From Streptococcus sp. LQJ-218 (GTDB lineage Bacteria > Bacillota > Bacilli > Lactobacillales > Streptococcaceae), in contig NZ_QQRU01000002.1 in NCBI RefSeq assembly GCF_003428885.1, forward strand, positions 1-64,000: a stretch of 64,000 nt of DNA. Reading direction: 5' to 3'. The notes below the pieces were generated by a model, which was not told the origin of the DNA, made no database searches, and saw only the letters and a list, made by a program, of their open reading frames with translations. Made by a program: the position numbers and the translations under genes. Position 1 is the first letter of the stretch, and each line of letters begins with the position of its first letter. Of this stretch, positions 1-12,845 are shown one piece after another.

Positions 1-3000
1 TTGATCCATCTTCGAAGGTTGCTGGAGTATCATCATCCATTGGTACTTCTGGGTTGCCTGGAGTGAACTCAGGTTTGCCAGTTTGTTCTTTACCTTGGAT
101 ATCTGTTGTTTCAGCTGGTGTTCCTTCTGGAGTCACTGGAGTTACTGTTGGGGTGTATTTAGCCGTTACTGGTGTACCATTCTTATCTACACGTTTAACA
201 GTTACGCCTGTTCCTACTCCTGTGAATCCTTTTTCTGGGGTGAACGTTACTGTACCGTCTGGATTTACTTTGTAAGTTCCTTCACCTGGGACTACTTTTT
301 CTGTAGTTCCGTCTTCGAAGGTTGCTGGAGTATCATCATCCATTGGTACATCTGGGTTGCCTGGAGTGAATGTTGGTTTACCAGTTTGTTCTTTACCTTG
401 GATGTCTGTTGTTTCAGCTGGTGTTGCAGTTGGAATTACTGGTGTCACAGTTGGGGTGTATTTAGCTGTTACTGGTGTTCCGTTCTTATCTACACGTTTA
501 ACCGTTACTCCTGTTCCTACTCCTGTGAATCCTTTTTCTGGGGTGAACGTTACTGTACCGTCTGGATTTACTTTGTAAGTTCCTTCACCTGGGACTACTT
601 TTTCTGTAGTTCCGTCTTCGAAGGTTGCTGGTACTTTATCATCAATTGGGATTGCAGGGTTACCAGGTGTGAAGGTTGGTGTACCTGTTTGTGTTTTACC
701 TTGGATATCTGTCGATGTTGCAGGTTCAGCAGTTGGTACGACCGGTGTAATCTTAGGTGTGTAGGTTGTTTCTACAGCAGTACCGTTAGCATCTTTAGCT
801 TGAACCTTAACTGGAACGACTTCCCCTGAGTAAGATTTATCAGTTGGTGTGAAGGTTACAACACCTGTTTCTTTATCAACTGTGAAAGTACCGATTTCTT
901 TACCTTCTGGTGATTTAGCAACTACAGATTCTGCTGGTTGCCCATTTTCATCAAGAAGAGTGATGGTATCCTTGTCAATTGGTGCAACTGGGTCACCTTC
1001 TGTGAAGGTTACAGTTCCAGTTTGAACCACACCTTGAGGCGCTTCTGATTCTGCTGGAGTTGCAGTTGGTGTTACTGGAACGATTTCTGGTGTGTAAGTT
1101 GTATCCACCTTGATACCGTTTGAACTTTCAGCTTGAACCTTAACAGGCGTTACTTTACCTGTGTAAGACTTATCAGTTGGTGTGAAGGTTACTTGACCTG
1201 TTGCTGGATCAATAGAGAAAGTACCAATTTCAGTTGTACCATCTTCAGCAAAGGCTGGTGTGCTTGAAACTTCGTTACCATCTTTATCTAGCAATGTGTA
1301 GCTATTGTCTTTAATGGTAATAGCTTTATCTTCATCGTTTACTTGGACAGTAGTTCCTGCAAAGGTTGGTGTCCCGGTTTGAGTTGCCCCTTGAACATCT
1401 TTAGAAGTTGCAGGGTTTGCAGTTGGAACTGCTGGCACAACAGTTGGTGTGTAGGTCGCATCTGAAGTAATGGTCGCAGTCTTACCATTAGCATTTGTAA
1501 TGGTAGCAGTTGCCTGAACAGTTACTCCTTTTACAGTACCAACAAAGTCTTTTTCTGGCGTAAATGTTACTGCCCCAGTCGTTGGGTCGATAGTATAGCT
1601 ACCTTCACCTGCTACTGTCACTGTTGTTTCATCAGTTGGTTGACCAGTTGCGGGATCCACCAATTTCTTGCTAGTGATTTCAGCAGTCTTATCATTACTC
1701 AAATCAAAGGTTGGTGTTTGGGTTTGAGGAACATTTTGAACATCCGCAGAAACCTTGTCTGTAGGAGTCACTGTGATTGGTGTGACAGTTGGAGTGTACT
1801 TAGCTGTTGCTGTCTTGATGTAGTCCTGTTGAATCTGACCGTCTTTATTTCGTCCAACTGGCGCTGACAATGAAACATCCACACCTTTGGCTGTACCAGT
1901 AAAGCTTGGGTCTGGAGTGAAGGTTACTTCACCCGTTGAAGGATTGATAGTGTATGTCCCTTCTCCAGCTACTGTTACAGATGTCTCATCAATAGTACGA
2001 CCTGTTGCTGGGTCTACCAACTTAGCAGGATAGCCCACACTTGGAGCAATAGAAATCTTATCACCAGCTAAGTTAGGAGCTGTTGTATTAAAGGCAGGTG
2101 TTTCTTTTTGAGTTGCACCTTGAATATCTTTAGAAGTTTTGTCAACCCCTTCAATGTCAATCGGTGTTACAGTAGGAACATATTGACCATCCATAGTATT
2201 TAATTGGCCATTCACATTAGGTTCTCTGTCTGGGAATTTTGTTGGCCAACCAGTATCATAGCCATTATTATCTGAACGACGGATAGAGATACCATCAGCT
2301 GTTCCTAGGAAGTTGTCCTCAGGAATAAACTCAACATCTACATCTTTACCCTTAGCAGTAATCTTGTACTTACCTTGTCCTTGAACGACGTAGTAACCGT
2401 CTGCGTCAAGGGTTGCGCGGTTGCCATCTTTGTCAACAATGTATGGTTCTACGGTTTCATCAATAACAGCAGTAGAATCACGTTCAAACTTGTGTTCTCC
2501 ACGTGCTGTAAAGGCAACAGTTGCAGTTTGCTTCGCCCCTTGAAGACCACTTGTTTCTTTGAATTCCCCTTTTGGTGGGTGGGTAATTTGAGTTCTGAAG
2601 TCTTCCACTTCCCCTGAGAAGGCCATACCAGTTGGGCTTTCGATCTCGTTCGCTTTCTTAGCGATACGAACACGAGCACCTAACTCTTTAACGCTTGGGT
2701 CAACGTAAGTCTTGCTGTTTGCAAAGGTCAACTCAACGGTGCCGTCATTTGTGATTCTTGCAAGATCAGAGCGTTCATCTTCATCAAAGGTACCGTTTTG
2801 GTTAAAGTCTATCCAACCGTAGATATAAGCTTCTGAAGCTCCATCTGTATGAGCTTGAACTGACAGCTTGTAGTTACCTGGGCGTGTACGGTCCATTTTG
2901 ATCATCTCATTGGTTGTCCCTTTGAGTTGATCTGGAAGCAATTGGTCAATTCCTTCATCGGCCGTAGTTGCCTTATCATCACCAAACCAGTCAAGAGTCG

Positions 3001-4825
3001 TATTCTCATCCATATCCGGACTCACGTTACCAAGATACGGTTGATTTACTTTAGCTCCAGTAACACCGTCAACAGTTGCAATGGTATGAATTGCCTTACC
3101 ATATGACTCAGGAGCATCCCCTTCATCAAGTGGGAAGAATCCTAGCATAGCAGACTGTTTACCACCAGAAGCGATATAAAGTCCCACTTCAGACGCCCCA
3201 CGTGTCATCACGATTGGAACCGTTTTATTTCCTTCAGAAATGTTTGGTCCAAAGACACCAGTTCCAAGACCACCTGTAACTTGGTCAGGATTTCCGAAAT
3301 ATTTCCAAGCTACTGGTTTCTTATCAGGTCCAACTTGATTAGAATCACGAAGTTGTCTTAGGTTAATGTTATTATATTTAGGTTTAGAACCAAAAAGATT
3401 CTCAGTATCTTGTGGAACGTAAGTTTCAGAGGTGGATGGTCTGGTAAACTTTTTCCATTCCCCAAGGTGCTGCCAACCTTGTCCGTTAGTAGTGAACATA
3501 ACAAATTCACCAGGGTTAGCAGACTCACCATCAGCCATAACAATAGCTGGCTTAACTTTCTTTCCGCGGAAGGTTGCAGAGATTTCAAACTGAACTCCAA
3601 TATTTCCACCATTAATAGATGAACCCATGGTAGTCTTCTTGGCTTTCGTATCAACGTTTTCCTGTCTAATTTCAGTCCAACCGTTTTGAGGATCAGCGAT
3701 GACTTTGGCCTCTTCACCATTGTTAAAAGCTTGTTTAACAGCATTTGAAGTATATCCACTACTTACATAACCGTTTTTCGCATCTGGATCATAGGTTGCT
3801 TTTTCTGCTTCTGTAGCCCATTGATTTTCCATCCGTTTCTTATAGATTTCAGTCGCTTGGAATGGTTTCAAGGATTTGACTTTTACAGTAACTACATAAC
3901 CAGGCATGATTTCCTTGGTATAGGTAGCCCCAACTTGAAGAGCCAACTTTTCTTCTAAATCTTTATCAGGATTTCGCTCATCTTTAGGAACTAATGTTGT
4001 AGTAGCTCCAGTCCAGTTGGCGACATCTCCAAAGTCCAACCAAGTAATCTGGCTAGTCAAAGATTTTGCGTCAAGATCTGTTGTAAAGCCTGGTTTTTCA
4101 ACTTTTGGAGTTGAAGTTGCGTCTACAACGTCTGCACCAATTCCAGTAGTCGTTGCTGTATCTGCGCGGAAGGCAGTATTCTTGTCAATCTCTTTACCAT
4201 TACGAGGGTCATTTCCCCCTGTATTTGCGATTGCGTTAGTACCTTCAGCTGGCTTTGTGTTATCTGCAGGTTTACCTGTAGTCGCTTCTGTCTTTTCAGT
4301 AGCTGCTACTTTTTCTTCGGCTACAGCTTTTTCTTTGTTTTTAAGCTTAGAATTGACAATAGTTACAAGTGATTGGTAAGCTACGTCAAGTTCAGCTTGG
4401 CTTGTAGCAGAAGTAAGTGCATTTTTAGCATTAGCAAGACCTACCTTAAGAATTTCAACGCTCTCGTCTGTCTTGTTGCTGTATTTCCCATTTGCCACGT
4501 TTGCTTCAATTTCAGCAACGTAAGTTGCCAATTTTTCGCTATTTAGCTCAGGTTTTACTTCAGTAGAAACTGCAGGTGCTGCTTCTACTTTATAAGTTAC
4601 TTCTTTAGTAGGTGCTGCTTCTGTAGTTTCAGGAGTTTCTGCCTTGTCTACTTCTGTTGTAGCTACAACTCCTTCAGTTTGTTTTTCTTCAGTTACTTCG
4701 TCAGCTCCGACACCTGTAGCAGTTCCGAGCATTACCAACGTTCCGAGTAAGACCGAGCAAACTCCTACATGAAGCTTACGGATCGAGAATCGACTAATTC
4801 GGTCGTTAAACAGATCATTTTTCAT
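1..4825 (-). CDS. CshA-like fibrillar surface adhesin (5' part, runs off window)
   Basis: The ATG at 4825 follows GGAGG with a short spacer, and 1608 codons are open to the window edge with no stop. The N-terminus has an FSIRK-type variant of the YSIRK export signal (about residues 10-40). A Lys/Ala-rich helical stretch follows to about 150. Next comes a long non-repetitive region ending near residue 570 with a GDAPESYG motif, like the lectin-like NR2 region of S. gordonii CshA, and a GEVEDF motif near 740. From about residue 755 there are at least eight units of about 100-130 residues, opening with TPTVTP and QG.xQTGTPTF motifs, typical of CshA-type fibril repeats. The last full units are nearly identical at DNA level. 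The family mediates adhesion to fibronectin and other microbes. A C-terminal LPXTG would lie outside the window. It is on the rpoC strand, separated by a terminator. Confidence 0.9.
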   Translation of the reverse strand, partial: MKNDLFNDRISRFSIRKLHVGVCSVLLGTLVMLGTATGVGADEVTEEKQTEGVVATTEVDKAETPETTEAAPTKEVTYKVEAAPAVSTEVKPELNSEKLATYVAEIEANVANGKYSNKTDESVEILKVGLANAKNALTSATSQAELDVAYQSLVTIVNSKLKNKEKAVAEEKVAATEKTEATTGKPADNTKPAEGTNAIANTGGNDPRNGKEIDKNTAFRADTATTTGIGADVVDATSTPKVEKPGFTTDLDAKSLTSQITWLDFGDVANWTGATTTLVPKDERNPDKDLEEKLALQVGATYTKEIMPGYVVTVKVKSLKPFQATEIYKKRMENQWATEAEKATYDPDAKNGYVSSGYTSNAVKQAFNNGEEAKVIADPQNGWTEIRQENVDTKAKKTTMGSSINGGNIGVQFEISATFRGKKVKPAIVMADGESANPGEFVMFTTNGQGWQHLGEWKKFTRPSTSETYVPQDTENLFGSKPKYNNINLRQLRDSNQVGPDKKPVAWKYFGNPDQVTGGLGTGVFGPNISEGNKTVPIVMTRGASEVGLYIASGGKQSAMLGFFPLDEGDAPESYGKAIHTIATVDGVTGAKVNQPYLGNVSPDMDENTTLDWFGDDKATTADEGIDQLLPDQLKGTTNEMIKMDRTRPGNYKLSVQAHTDGASEAYIYGWIDFNQNGTFDEDERSDLARITNDGTVELTFANSKTYVDPSVKELGARVRIAKKANEIESPTGMAFSGEVEDFRTQITHPPKGEFKETSGLQGAKQTATVAFTARGEHKFERDSTAVIDETVEPYIVDKDGNRATLDADGYYVVQGQGKYKITAKGKDVDVEFIPEDNFLGTADGISIRRSDNNGYDTGWPTKFPDREPNVNGQLNTMDGQYVPTVTPIDIEGVDKTSKDIQGATQKETPAFNTTAPNLAGDKISIAPSVGYPAKLVDPATGRTIDETSVTVAGEGTYTINPSTGEVTFTPDPSFTGTAKGVDVSLSAPVGRNKDGQIQQDYIKTATAKYTPTVTPITVTPTDKVSADVQNVPQTQTPTFDLSNDKTAEITSKKLVDPATGQPTDETTVTVAGEGSYTIDPTTGAVTFTPEKDFVGTVKGVTVQATATITNANGKTATITSDATYTPTVVPAVPTANPATSKDVQGATQTGTPTFAGTTVQVNDEDKAITIKDNSYTLLDKDGNEVSSTPAFAEDGTTEIGTFSIDPATGQVTFTPTDKSYTGKVTPVKVQAESSNGIKVDTTYTPEIVPVTPTATPAESEAPQGVVQTGTVTFTEGDPVAPIDKDTITLLDENGQPAESVVAKSPEGKEIGTFTVDKETGVVTFTPTDKSYSGEVVPVKVQAKDANGTAVETTYTPKITPVVPTAEPATSTDIQGKTQTGTPTFTPGNPAIPIDDKVPATFEDGTTEKVVPGEGTYKVNPDGTVTFTPEKGFTGVGTGVTVKRVDKNGTPVTAKYTPTVTPVIPTATPAETTDIQGKEQTGKPTFTPGNPDVPMDDDTPATFEDGTTEKVVPGEGTYKVNPDGTVTFTPEKGFTGVGTGVTVKRVDKNGTPVTAKYTPTVTPVTPEGTPAETTDIQGKEQTGKPEFTPGNPEVPMDDDTPATFEDGS
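11..625 (-). repeat. Tandem 303-bp coding repeats in the CshA-like gene
   Basis: The sequence TTCGAAGGTTGCTGG recurs at about 11, 314 and 617, so the period is 303 bp (101 codons). The two complete units differ by only a few bases, mostly synonymous. This near-identity suggests recent duplication or gene conversion and a region prone to copy-number change. Confidence 0.85.
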
Positions 4826-5043
4826 GATTTACCTCCAATATCCTGTCCAAGATTGAATATATTGTTATATTTTATGCGCTGTTTTTTATGAATACACAAA
4901 CAACCACTTTAGATTTTAGCATTCATGTAAGTAAAACTCAACGATTATGCTTAATATTTTAAAAAAGAATATTTATACTCCTAAGTCTCAAAATATTGTT
5001 TTTTTGCACGTTTTATGTAGTTTTATTCAATATTTTTACACGA

Positions 5044-5069
5044 AAAAAGAGGGAATCCCCCCTCTTTTT
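5044..5069 (-). terminator. rpoC terminator
   Basis: A ten-base-pair stem (AAAAAGAGGG with CCCTCTTTTT) with a 6-nt loop sits just downstream of the rpoC stop. On the minus strand it ends in a U-rich tail. The symmetry could let it work in both directions. Confidence 0.8.
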
Positions 5070-5086
5070 CATTTCAAGTAAATATT

Positions 5087-8000
5087 CTATTCGTTTATTT
5101 CAACTGGAGCCTCTACAACAAGATTTGTTTCTTCATTTCCTTCTTCCTCTACTGGAGGATTAAGGTATTCTTCTTCGTTGATAGCTTGTGGTTCAAGGTT
5201 ACGGTAACGTAACATACCTGTACCAGCTGGGATGATCTTACCGATGATAACATTTTCCTTAAGACCAAGGAGATGGTCTTTCTTACCACGGATAGCTGCG
5301 TCTGTAAGGACACGAGTTGTTTCCTGGAAGGAAGCCGCTGACAAGAAACTATTTGTTTCAAGTGAGGCCTTGGTAATTCCCATAAGGACTGGACGACCTG
5401 TCGCTGGTACTCCACCTGCAATAAGAACATCCTTGTTGGCATCTGTAAAGTCATTGATGTCCATAAGAGTTCCCATGAGAAGCTCTGTGTCTCCTGGATC
5501 CATGACACGAACTTTACGAATCATTTGACGAACCATTACCTCGATGTGTTTGTCACCGATTTCTACCCCTTGGCTACGGTAAACTTTTTGTACTTCACCG
5601 AGGAGGTAAGTTTCAACTGACAAGACATCACGTACAGCAAGGAGACGTTTTGGTTGGATAGAACCTTCTGTCAATGCTGCACCACGAGAGACTTGGTCCC
5701 CAACTTCAACACGCATACGTGCTGTAAATGGTACCACGTATTCGCCTTCTCCAGTTTCACCTTTAACGAAGACTTTCTTAGTACGAGTTGAAGCATCTTC
5801 TTCGATAGCAGTAACTTGTCCTTTGACTTCTGTGATAACTGCTTCCCCTTTAGGATTGCGGGCTTCAAAGATTTCTTGGACACGAGGAAGACCCTGAGTG
5901 ATATCGGTATTTGAGGCAACCCCACCCGTGTGGAAGGTACGCATTGTAAGCTGTGTACCAGGTTCCCCGATAGATTGAGCAGCGATTGTACCGACTGCTT
6001 CACCAACTTCAACCGCATCACCAGTCGCCAAGTTGATACCATAACAGTGACGGCAGACACCATGACGAGTGTTACATGTAAATACAGAGCGGATAGTCAC
6101 TTCTTCCACACCAGCATTGACAATTTCACGCGCCTTGTCTTCTGTAATCAACTCATTTGGACCGATGATAACTGCGCCAGTTTCTGGGTGTTTAACAGTT
6201 TTCTTAGTGTAACGACCATTGAGACGCTCTTCGAGAGACTCGATCATCTCTTTTCCTTCTGCGATAGAACGGATCAAGAGACCACGGTCTGTTCCACAGT
6301 CGTCCTCACGGATGATAACGTCTTGGGCAACGTCAACCAAACGACGAGTCAAATAACCTGAGTCGGCTGTCTTAAGGGCCGTATCGGTCATACCCTTACG
6401 AGCACCGTGAGTTGAGAAGAACATTTCGAGTACTGACAAACCTTCGCGGAAGTTTGAAAGGATTGGCAATTCCATGATACGTCCGTTCGGAGCAGCCATC
6501 AGACCACGCATACCGGCAAGCTGTGAGAAGTTTGAGATGTTACCACGGGCTCCAGAGTCCATCATCATAACGATTGGGTTCTTCGGATCTTGGTTAGCAA
6601 TCAAACGTTTCTCCAATTTTTCACGGGCAGCACGCCATTCAGCTGTAACGGCATTGTAACGCTCGTCGTCTGTGATCATACCACGACGGAACTGTTTAGT
6701 AATTTGTTCTACACGTTTGTGTGATTCTTCAATGATTTCAGCCTTGTCTTCAACGACTGGAATATCGGCAATACCCACTGTCAATCCTGCAAGAGTTGAG
6801 TGGTGGTAACCGAGGTTCTTCATACGGTCAAGTAGGGCAGAAGTTTCTGTCGTACGGAAACGTTTAAAGATTTCAGCGATGATATTTCCAAGGTTTTTCT
6901 TCTTAAATGGAGGGTTAAGCTCAAGTTTGCTGATTGCTTCCTTGATATCTCCACCAAGTGGCAAGAAGTATTTAGCTGGAACACCTTCTGTCAAGTTGGT
7001 GTTGTTTGGTTCTTGCAAGTATGGTAGACCCTCTGGCATGATATCGTTGAAGAGGATCTTACCAACAGTTGTAAGCAAGATTTTGTGTTTTTGCTCTTCT
7101 GTCCATGGTTTGTTAAGACTATCTGTTGCGATACCAACACGTGAGTGGAGGTGAACATAGCCATTGCGGTAAGCCATAACAGCTTCGTCACGGTCTTTGA
7201 AGACCATTCCTTCACCTTCACGACCAGCTTCTTCCATAGTCAAGTAGTAGTTACCCAAAACCATGTCCTGAGATGGAGTAACAACTGGTTTACCATCTTT
7301 CGGGTTCAAGATGTGCTCAGCAGCCAACATCAAGATACGAGCTTCTGCTTGGGCTTCTTCTGAAAGCGGTACGTGGATGGCCATTTGGTCCCCGTCAAAG
7401 TCGGCATTGTAGGCTTCACAGACAAGTGGGTGCAAGCGAAGGGCTTTACCGTCAATCAAGACAGGTTCAAAGGCTTGGATACCCAAACGGTGAAGAGTCG
7501 GTGCGCGGTTCAAAAGCACTGGGTGTTCTTTGATCACTTCTTCGAGGATATCCCAGATACGCTCATCTCCACGTTCCACCAAGCGTTTAGCGGCTTTAAC
7601 GTTTTGCACGATATCACGCGCTACGATTTCACGCATGACGAATGGTTTAAAGAGCTCGATCGCCATTTCACGTGGCACACCACATTGGTACATCTTAAGA
7701 GTTGGACCAACAGCGATAACGGAACGTCCTGAGAAGTCAACACGTTTACCGAGCAAGTTTTGACGGAAGCGTCCTTGTTTACCTTTGAGCATGTGGCTCA
7801 ATGATTTAAGTGGACGGCTACCTGGTCCTGTAATCGGACGACCACGACGACCATTGTCAATCAAAGCGTCAACCGCTTCTTGAAGCATACGCTTCTCATT
7901 TTGAACGATGATACCTGGTGCGTTCAACTCAAGCAAACGAGCCAAACGGTTGTTACGGTTGATAACACGACGGTAAAGGTCGTTCAAGTCAGATGAGGCA

Positions 8001-8749
8001 AAACGGCCACCATCCAACTGCAACATTGGACGAAGATCTGGTGGAATAACCGGAAGGATGTTCAGAATCATCCATTCAGGTTTGTTTCCAGACTTGTAAA
8101 AGGCATCCAAAACATCCAAACGACGGATAGCTTTGATACGTTTTTGTCCAGTTGCTGTTTTCAATTCTTCTTTAAGTTCAGCAATTTCTTTTTCAAGATC
8201 TACTTGTTTCAAGAGGTCTTGGATAGCTTCGGCACCCATTTTAGCAACGAATGATCCATAACCATACTCACGCAAGCGCTCACGGTATTCGCGCTCTGTC
8301 ATGATAGACTTGTGCTCAAGTGGTGTATCCTTCGGATCAATCACCACATAAGCTGCAAAGTAGATCACTTCCTCAAGTGCACGAGGACTCATATCAAGGG
8401 TCAAGCCCATACGGCTTGGAATCCCCTTGAAATACCAGATATGAGATACAGGAGCTTTTAACTCGATGTGTCCCATACGTTCACGACGAACTTTTGTACG
8501 CGTTACTTCAACACCACAACGGTCACAAACAATCCCTCTGTAACGAATGCGTTTGTACTTACCACAAGCACATTCCCAATCTTTTGTAGGACCAAAGATG
8601 ACTTCGTCAAATAGCCCTTCACGTTCTGGTTTCAAGGTACGGTAATTGATTGTTTCAGGTTTTTTGACTTCTCCATAAGACCATGAACGGACTTTGCTTG
8701 GAGAAGCTAGGGTGATTTGCATACTTTTAAAACGATTTACGTCAACCAC
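5087..8749 (-). CDS. rpoC: DNA-directed RNA polymerase subunit beta'
   Basis: This is the largest catalytic subunit of RNA polymerase, 1220 residues, close to the usual streptococcal length. An N-terminal zinc ribbon (CxC...CxxC, residues about 60-78) precedes the clamp region. The absolutely conserved NADFDGD motif that holds the catalytic magnesium is present in the middle of the protein. The second zinc site lies further on, with [11 protein letters not shown] near residue 900. The C-terminal tail is acidic. It begins 38 nt after the rpoB stop and is co-transcribed with it; a hairpin terminator follows the stop. Confidence 0.98.
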   Translation of the reverse strand: MVDVNRFKSMQITLASPSKVRSWSYGEVKKPETINYRTLKPEREGLFDEVIFGPTKDWECACGKYKRIRYRGIVCDRCGVEVTRTKVRRERMGHIELKAPVSHIWYFKGIPSRMGLTLDMSPRALEEVIYFAAYVVIDPKDTPLEHKSIMTEREYRERLREYGYGSFVAKMGAEAIQDLLKQVDLEKEIAELKEELKTATGQKRIKAIRRLDVLDAFYKSGNKPEWMILNILPVIPPDLRPMLQLDGGRFASSDLNDLYRRVINRNNRLARLLELNAPGIIVQNEKRMLQEAVDALIDNGRRGRPITGPGSRPLKSLSHMLKGKQGRFRQNLLGKRVDFSGRSVIAVGPTLKMYQCGVPREMAIELFKPFVMREIVARDIVQNVKAAKRLVERGDERIWDILEEVIKEHPVLLNRAPTLHRLGIQAFEPVLIDGKALRLHPLVCEAYNADFDGDQMAIHVPLSEEAQAEARILMLAAEHILNPKDGKPVVTPSQDMVLGNYYLTMEEAGREGEGMVFKDRDEAVMAYRNGYVHLHSRVGIATDSLNKPWTEEQKHKILLTTVGKILFNDIMPEGLPYLQEPNNTNLTEGVPAKYFLPLGGDIKEAISKLELNPPFKKKNLGNIIAEIFKRFRTTETSALLDRMKNLGYHHSTLAGLTVGIADIPVVEDKAEIIEESHKRVEQITKQFRRGMITDDERYNAVTAEWRAAREKLEKRLIANQDPKNPIVMMMDSGARGNISNFSQLAGMRGLMAAPNGRIMELPILSNFREGLSVLEMFFSTHGARKGMTDTALKTADSGYLTRRLVDVAQDVIIREDDCGTDRGLLIRSIAEGKEMIESLEERLNGRYTKKTVKHPETGAVIIGPNELITEDKAREIVNAGVEEVTIRSVFTCNTRHGVCRHCYGINLATGDAVEVGEAVGTIAAQSIGEPGTQLTMRTFHTGGVASNTDITQGLPRVQEIFEARNPKGEAVITEVKGQVTAIEEDASTRTKKVFVKGETGEGEYVVPFTARMRVEVGDQVSRGAALTEGSIQPKRLLAVRDVLSVETYLLGEVQKVYRSQGVEIGDKHIEVMVRQMIRKVRVMDPGDTELLMGTLMDINDFTDANKDVLIAGGVPATGRPVLMGITKASLETNSFLSAASFQETTRVLTDAAIRGKKDHLLGLKENVIIGKIIPAGTGMLRYRNLEPQAINEEEYLNPPVEEEGNEETNLVVEAPVEINE

Positions 8750-8787
8750 TATTTCTTCCCTTTCTATTCTAAGTGAGCTACTTATTC

Positions 8788-12393
<3,606 letters not shown>

Positions 12394-12420
12394 GATGATT
12401 CTCCTTTAAAATAAAGTTTC

Positions 12421-12438
12421 AAGCCTAGGCATCTAGGC
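12421..12438 (-). other. Small hairpin in rpoB leader
   Basis: GCCTAG/CTAGGC forms a perfect six-base-pair stem with a GCAT loop, about 30 nt upstream of the rpoB start. There is no U-tract, so it is not a terminator. It may shape access to the ribosome binding site. Confidence 0.5.
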
Positions 12439-12540
12439 CTTTGATTATCGTCAAAAGGTTGTAAACCTTCTATCACTTTATCCCCTTTAACTAATTTTCA
12501 GAATCTTTAAGTCTTTGTTACAAACACTAGAAAACCTTAA

Positions 12541-12593
12541 AAAAAGCACAAAAAGAGCAGCTAAATCCTACTTTTTCAGGAGATTTAACTGCT
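12541..12593 (-). promoter_or_regulatory. Attenuator-like terminator in the rpoBC leader
   Basis: On the minus strand a 12-bp stem (AGCAGTTAAATC with GATTTAGCTGCT, one G-U pair) is followed by CTTTTTGTGCTTTTTTT. It lies between the rpoB promoter (12649-12677) and the rpoB start, with no gene ending upstream on that strand. It therefore looks like a premature terminator that rpoBC transcripts must pass. Confidence 0.7.
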
Positions 12594-12648
12594 GTGAGCC
12601 TTGCCTGGACAATATTTCAGACAAAACTTACGACAAATGATTACTCAT

Positions 12649-12677
12649 ATTATACCCTATTTGGCTAGACTTTTCAA
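12649..12677 (-). promoter_or_regulatory. rpoBC promoter
   Basis: On the minus strand TTGAAA (12672-12677) and TATAAT (12649-12654) are separated by exactly 17 nt, a near-consensus sigma-A promoter. The predicted transcript starts near 12642, giving a leader of about 250 nt before rpoB. Confidence 0.85.
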
Positions 12678-12726
12678 GAGAATTGACGAATTTTTTACAA
12701 AATCTTTTCCTATAAAAAAACTAACT

Positions 12727-12756
12727 AAATCGTAGCAAAATTTGTTGCGATTTTTC
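12727..12756 (+). terminator. Weak terminator-like hairpin upstream of spuA
   Basis: AAATCG..GCAAA pairs with TTTGTTGCGATTT through two G-U pairs and is followed by T-rich sequence on the plus strand. No plus-strand gene ends upstream within the window, so its role is unclear. It could insulate spuA from readthrough. Confidence 0.35.
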
Positions 12757-12771
12757 TTTTATTTCAATTTC

Positions 12772-12810
12772 AGGAAAACGCTTGCATATTGTTTTACTAC
12801 ATGCTATACT
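12772..12810 (+). promoter_or_regulatory. spuA promoter with overlapping cre site
   Basis: TTGCAT (12782-12787) and TATACT (12805-12810) are spaced by 17 nt. AGGAAAACGCTTGCA (12772-12786) matches the core of a catabolite responsive element (AAACGCTT) and overlaps the -35 box. CcpA bound there would repress spuA when glucose is plentiful, which fits a polysaccharide-degrading enzyme. CcpA control is inferred from the motif. Confidence 0.8.
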
Positions 12811-12845
12811 GATAAAGAAATTCATTTATAGGAGAATGATTGATT

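Noticed and set aside
83..829. 248-codon plus-strand ORF rich in Cys, Trp and Phe
   Set aside because: It is antisense to the CshA-like repeats; its repetitive composition mirrors the repeats on the other strand and it lacks a ribosome binding site.
4826..5041. A clear sigma-A promoter for the CshA-like gene
   Set aside because: The region is very A/T-rich with several -10-like strings, but none has a convincing -35 at 16-18 nt, so no site is called.
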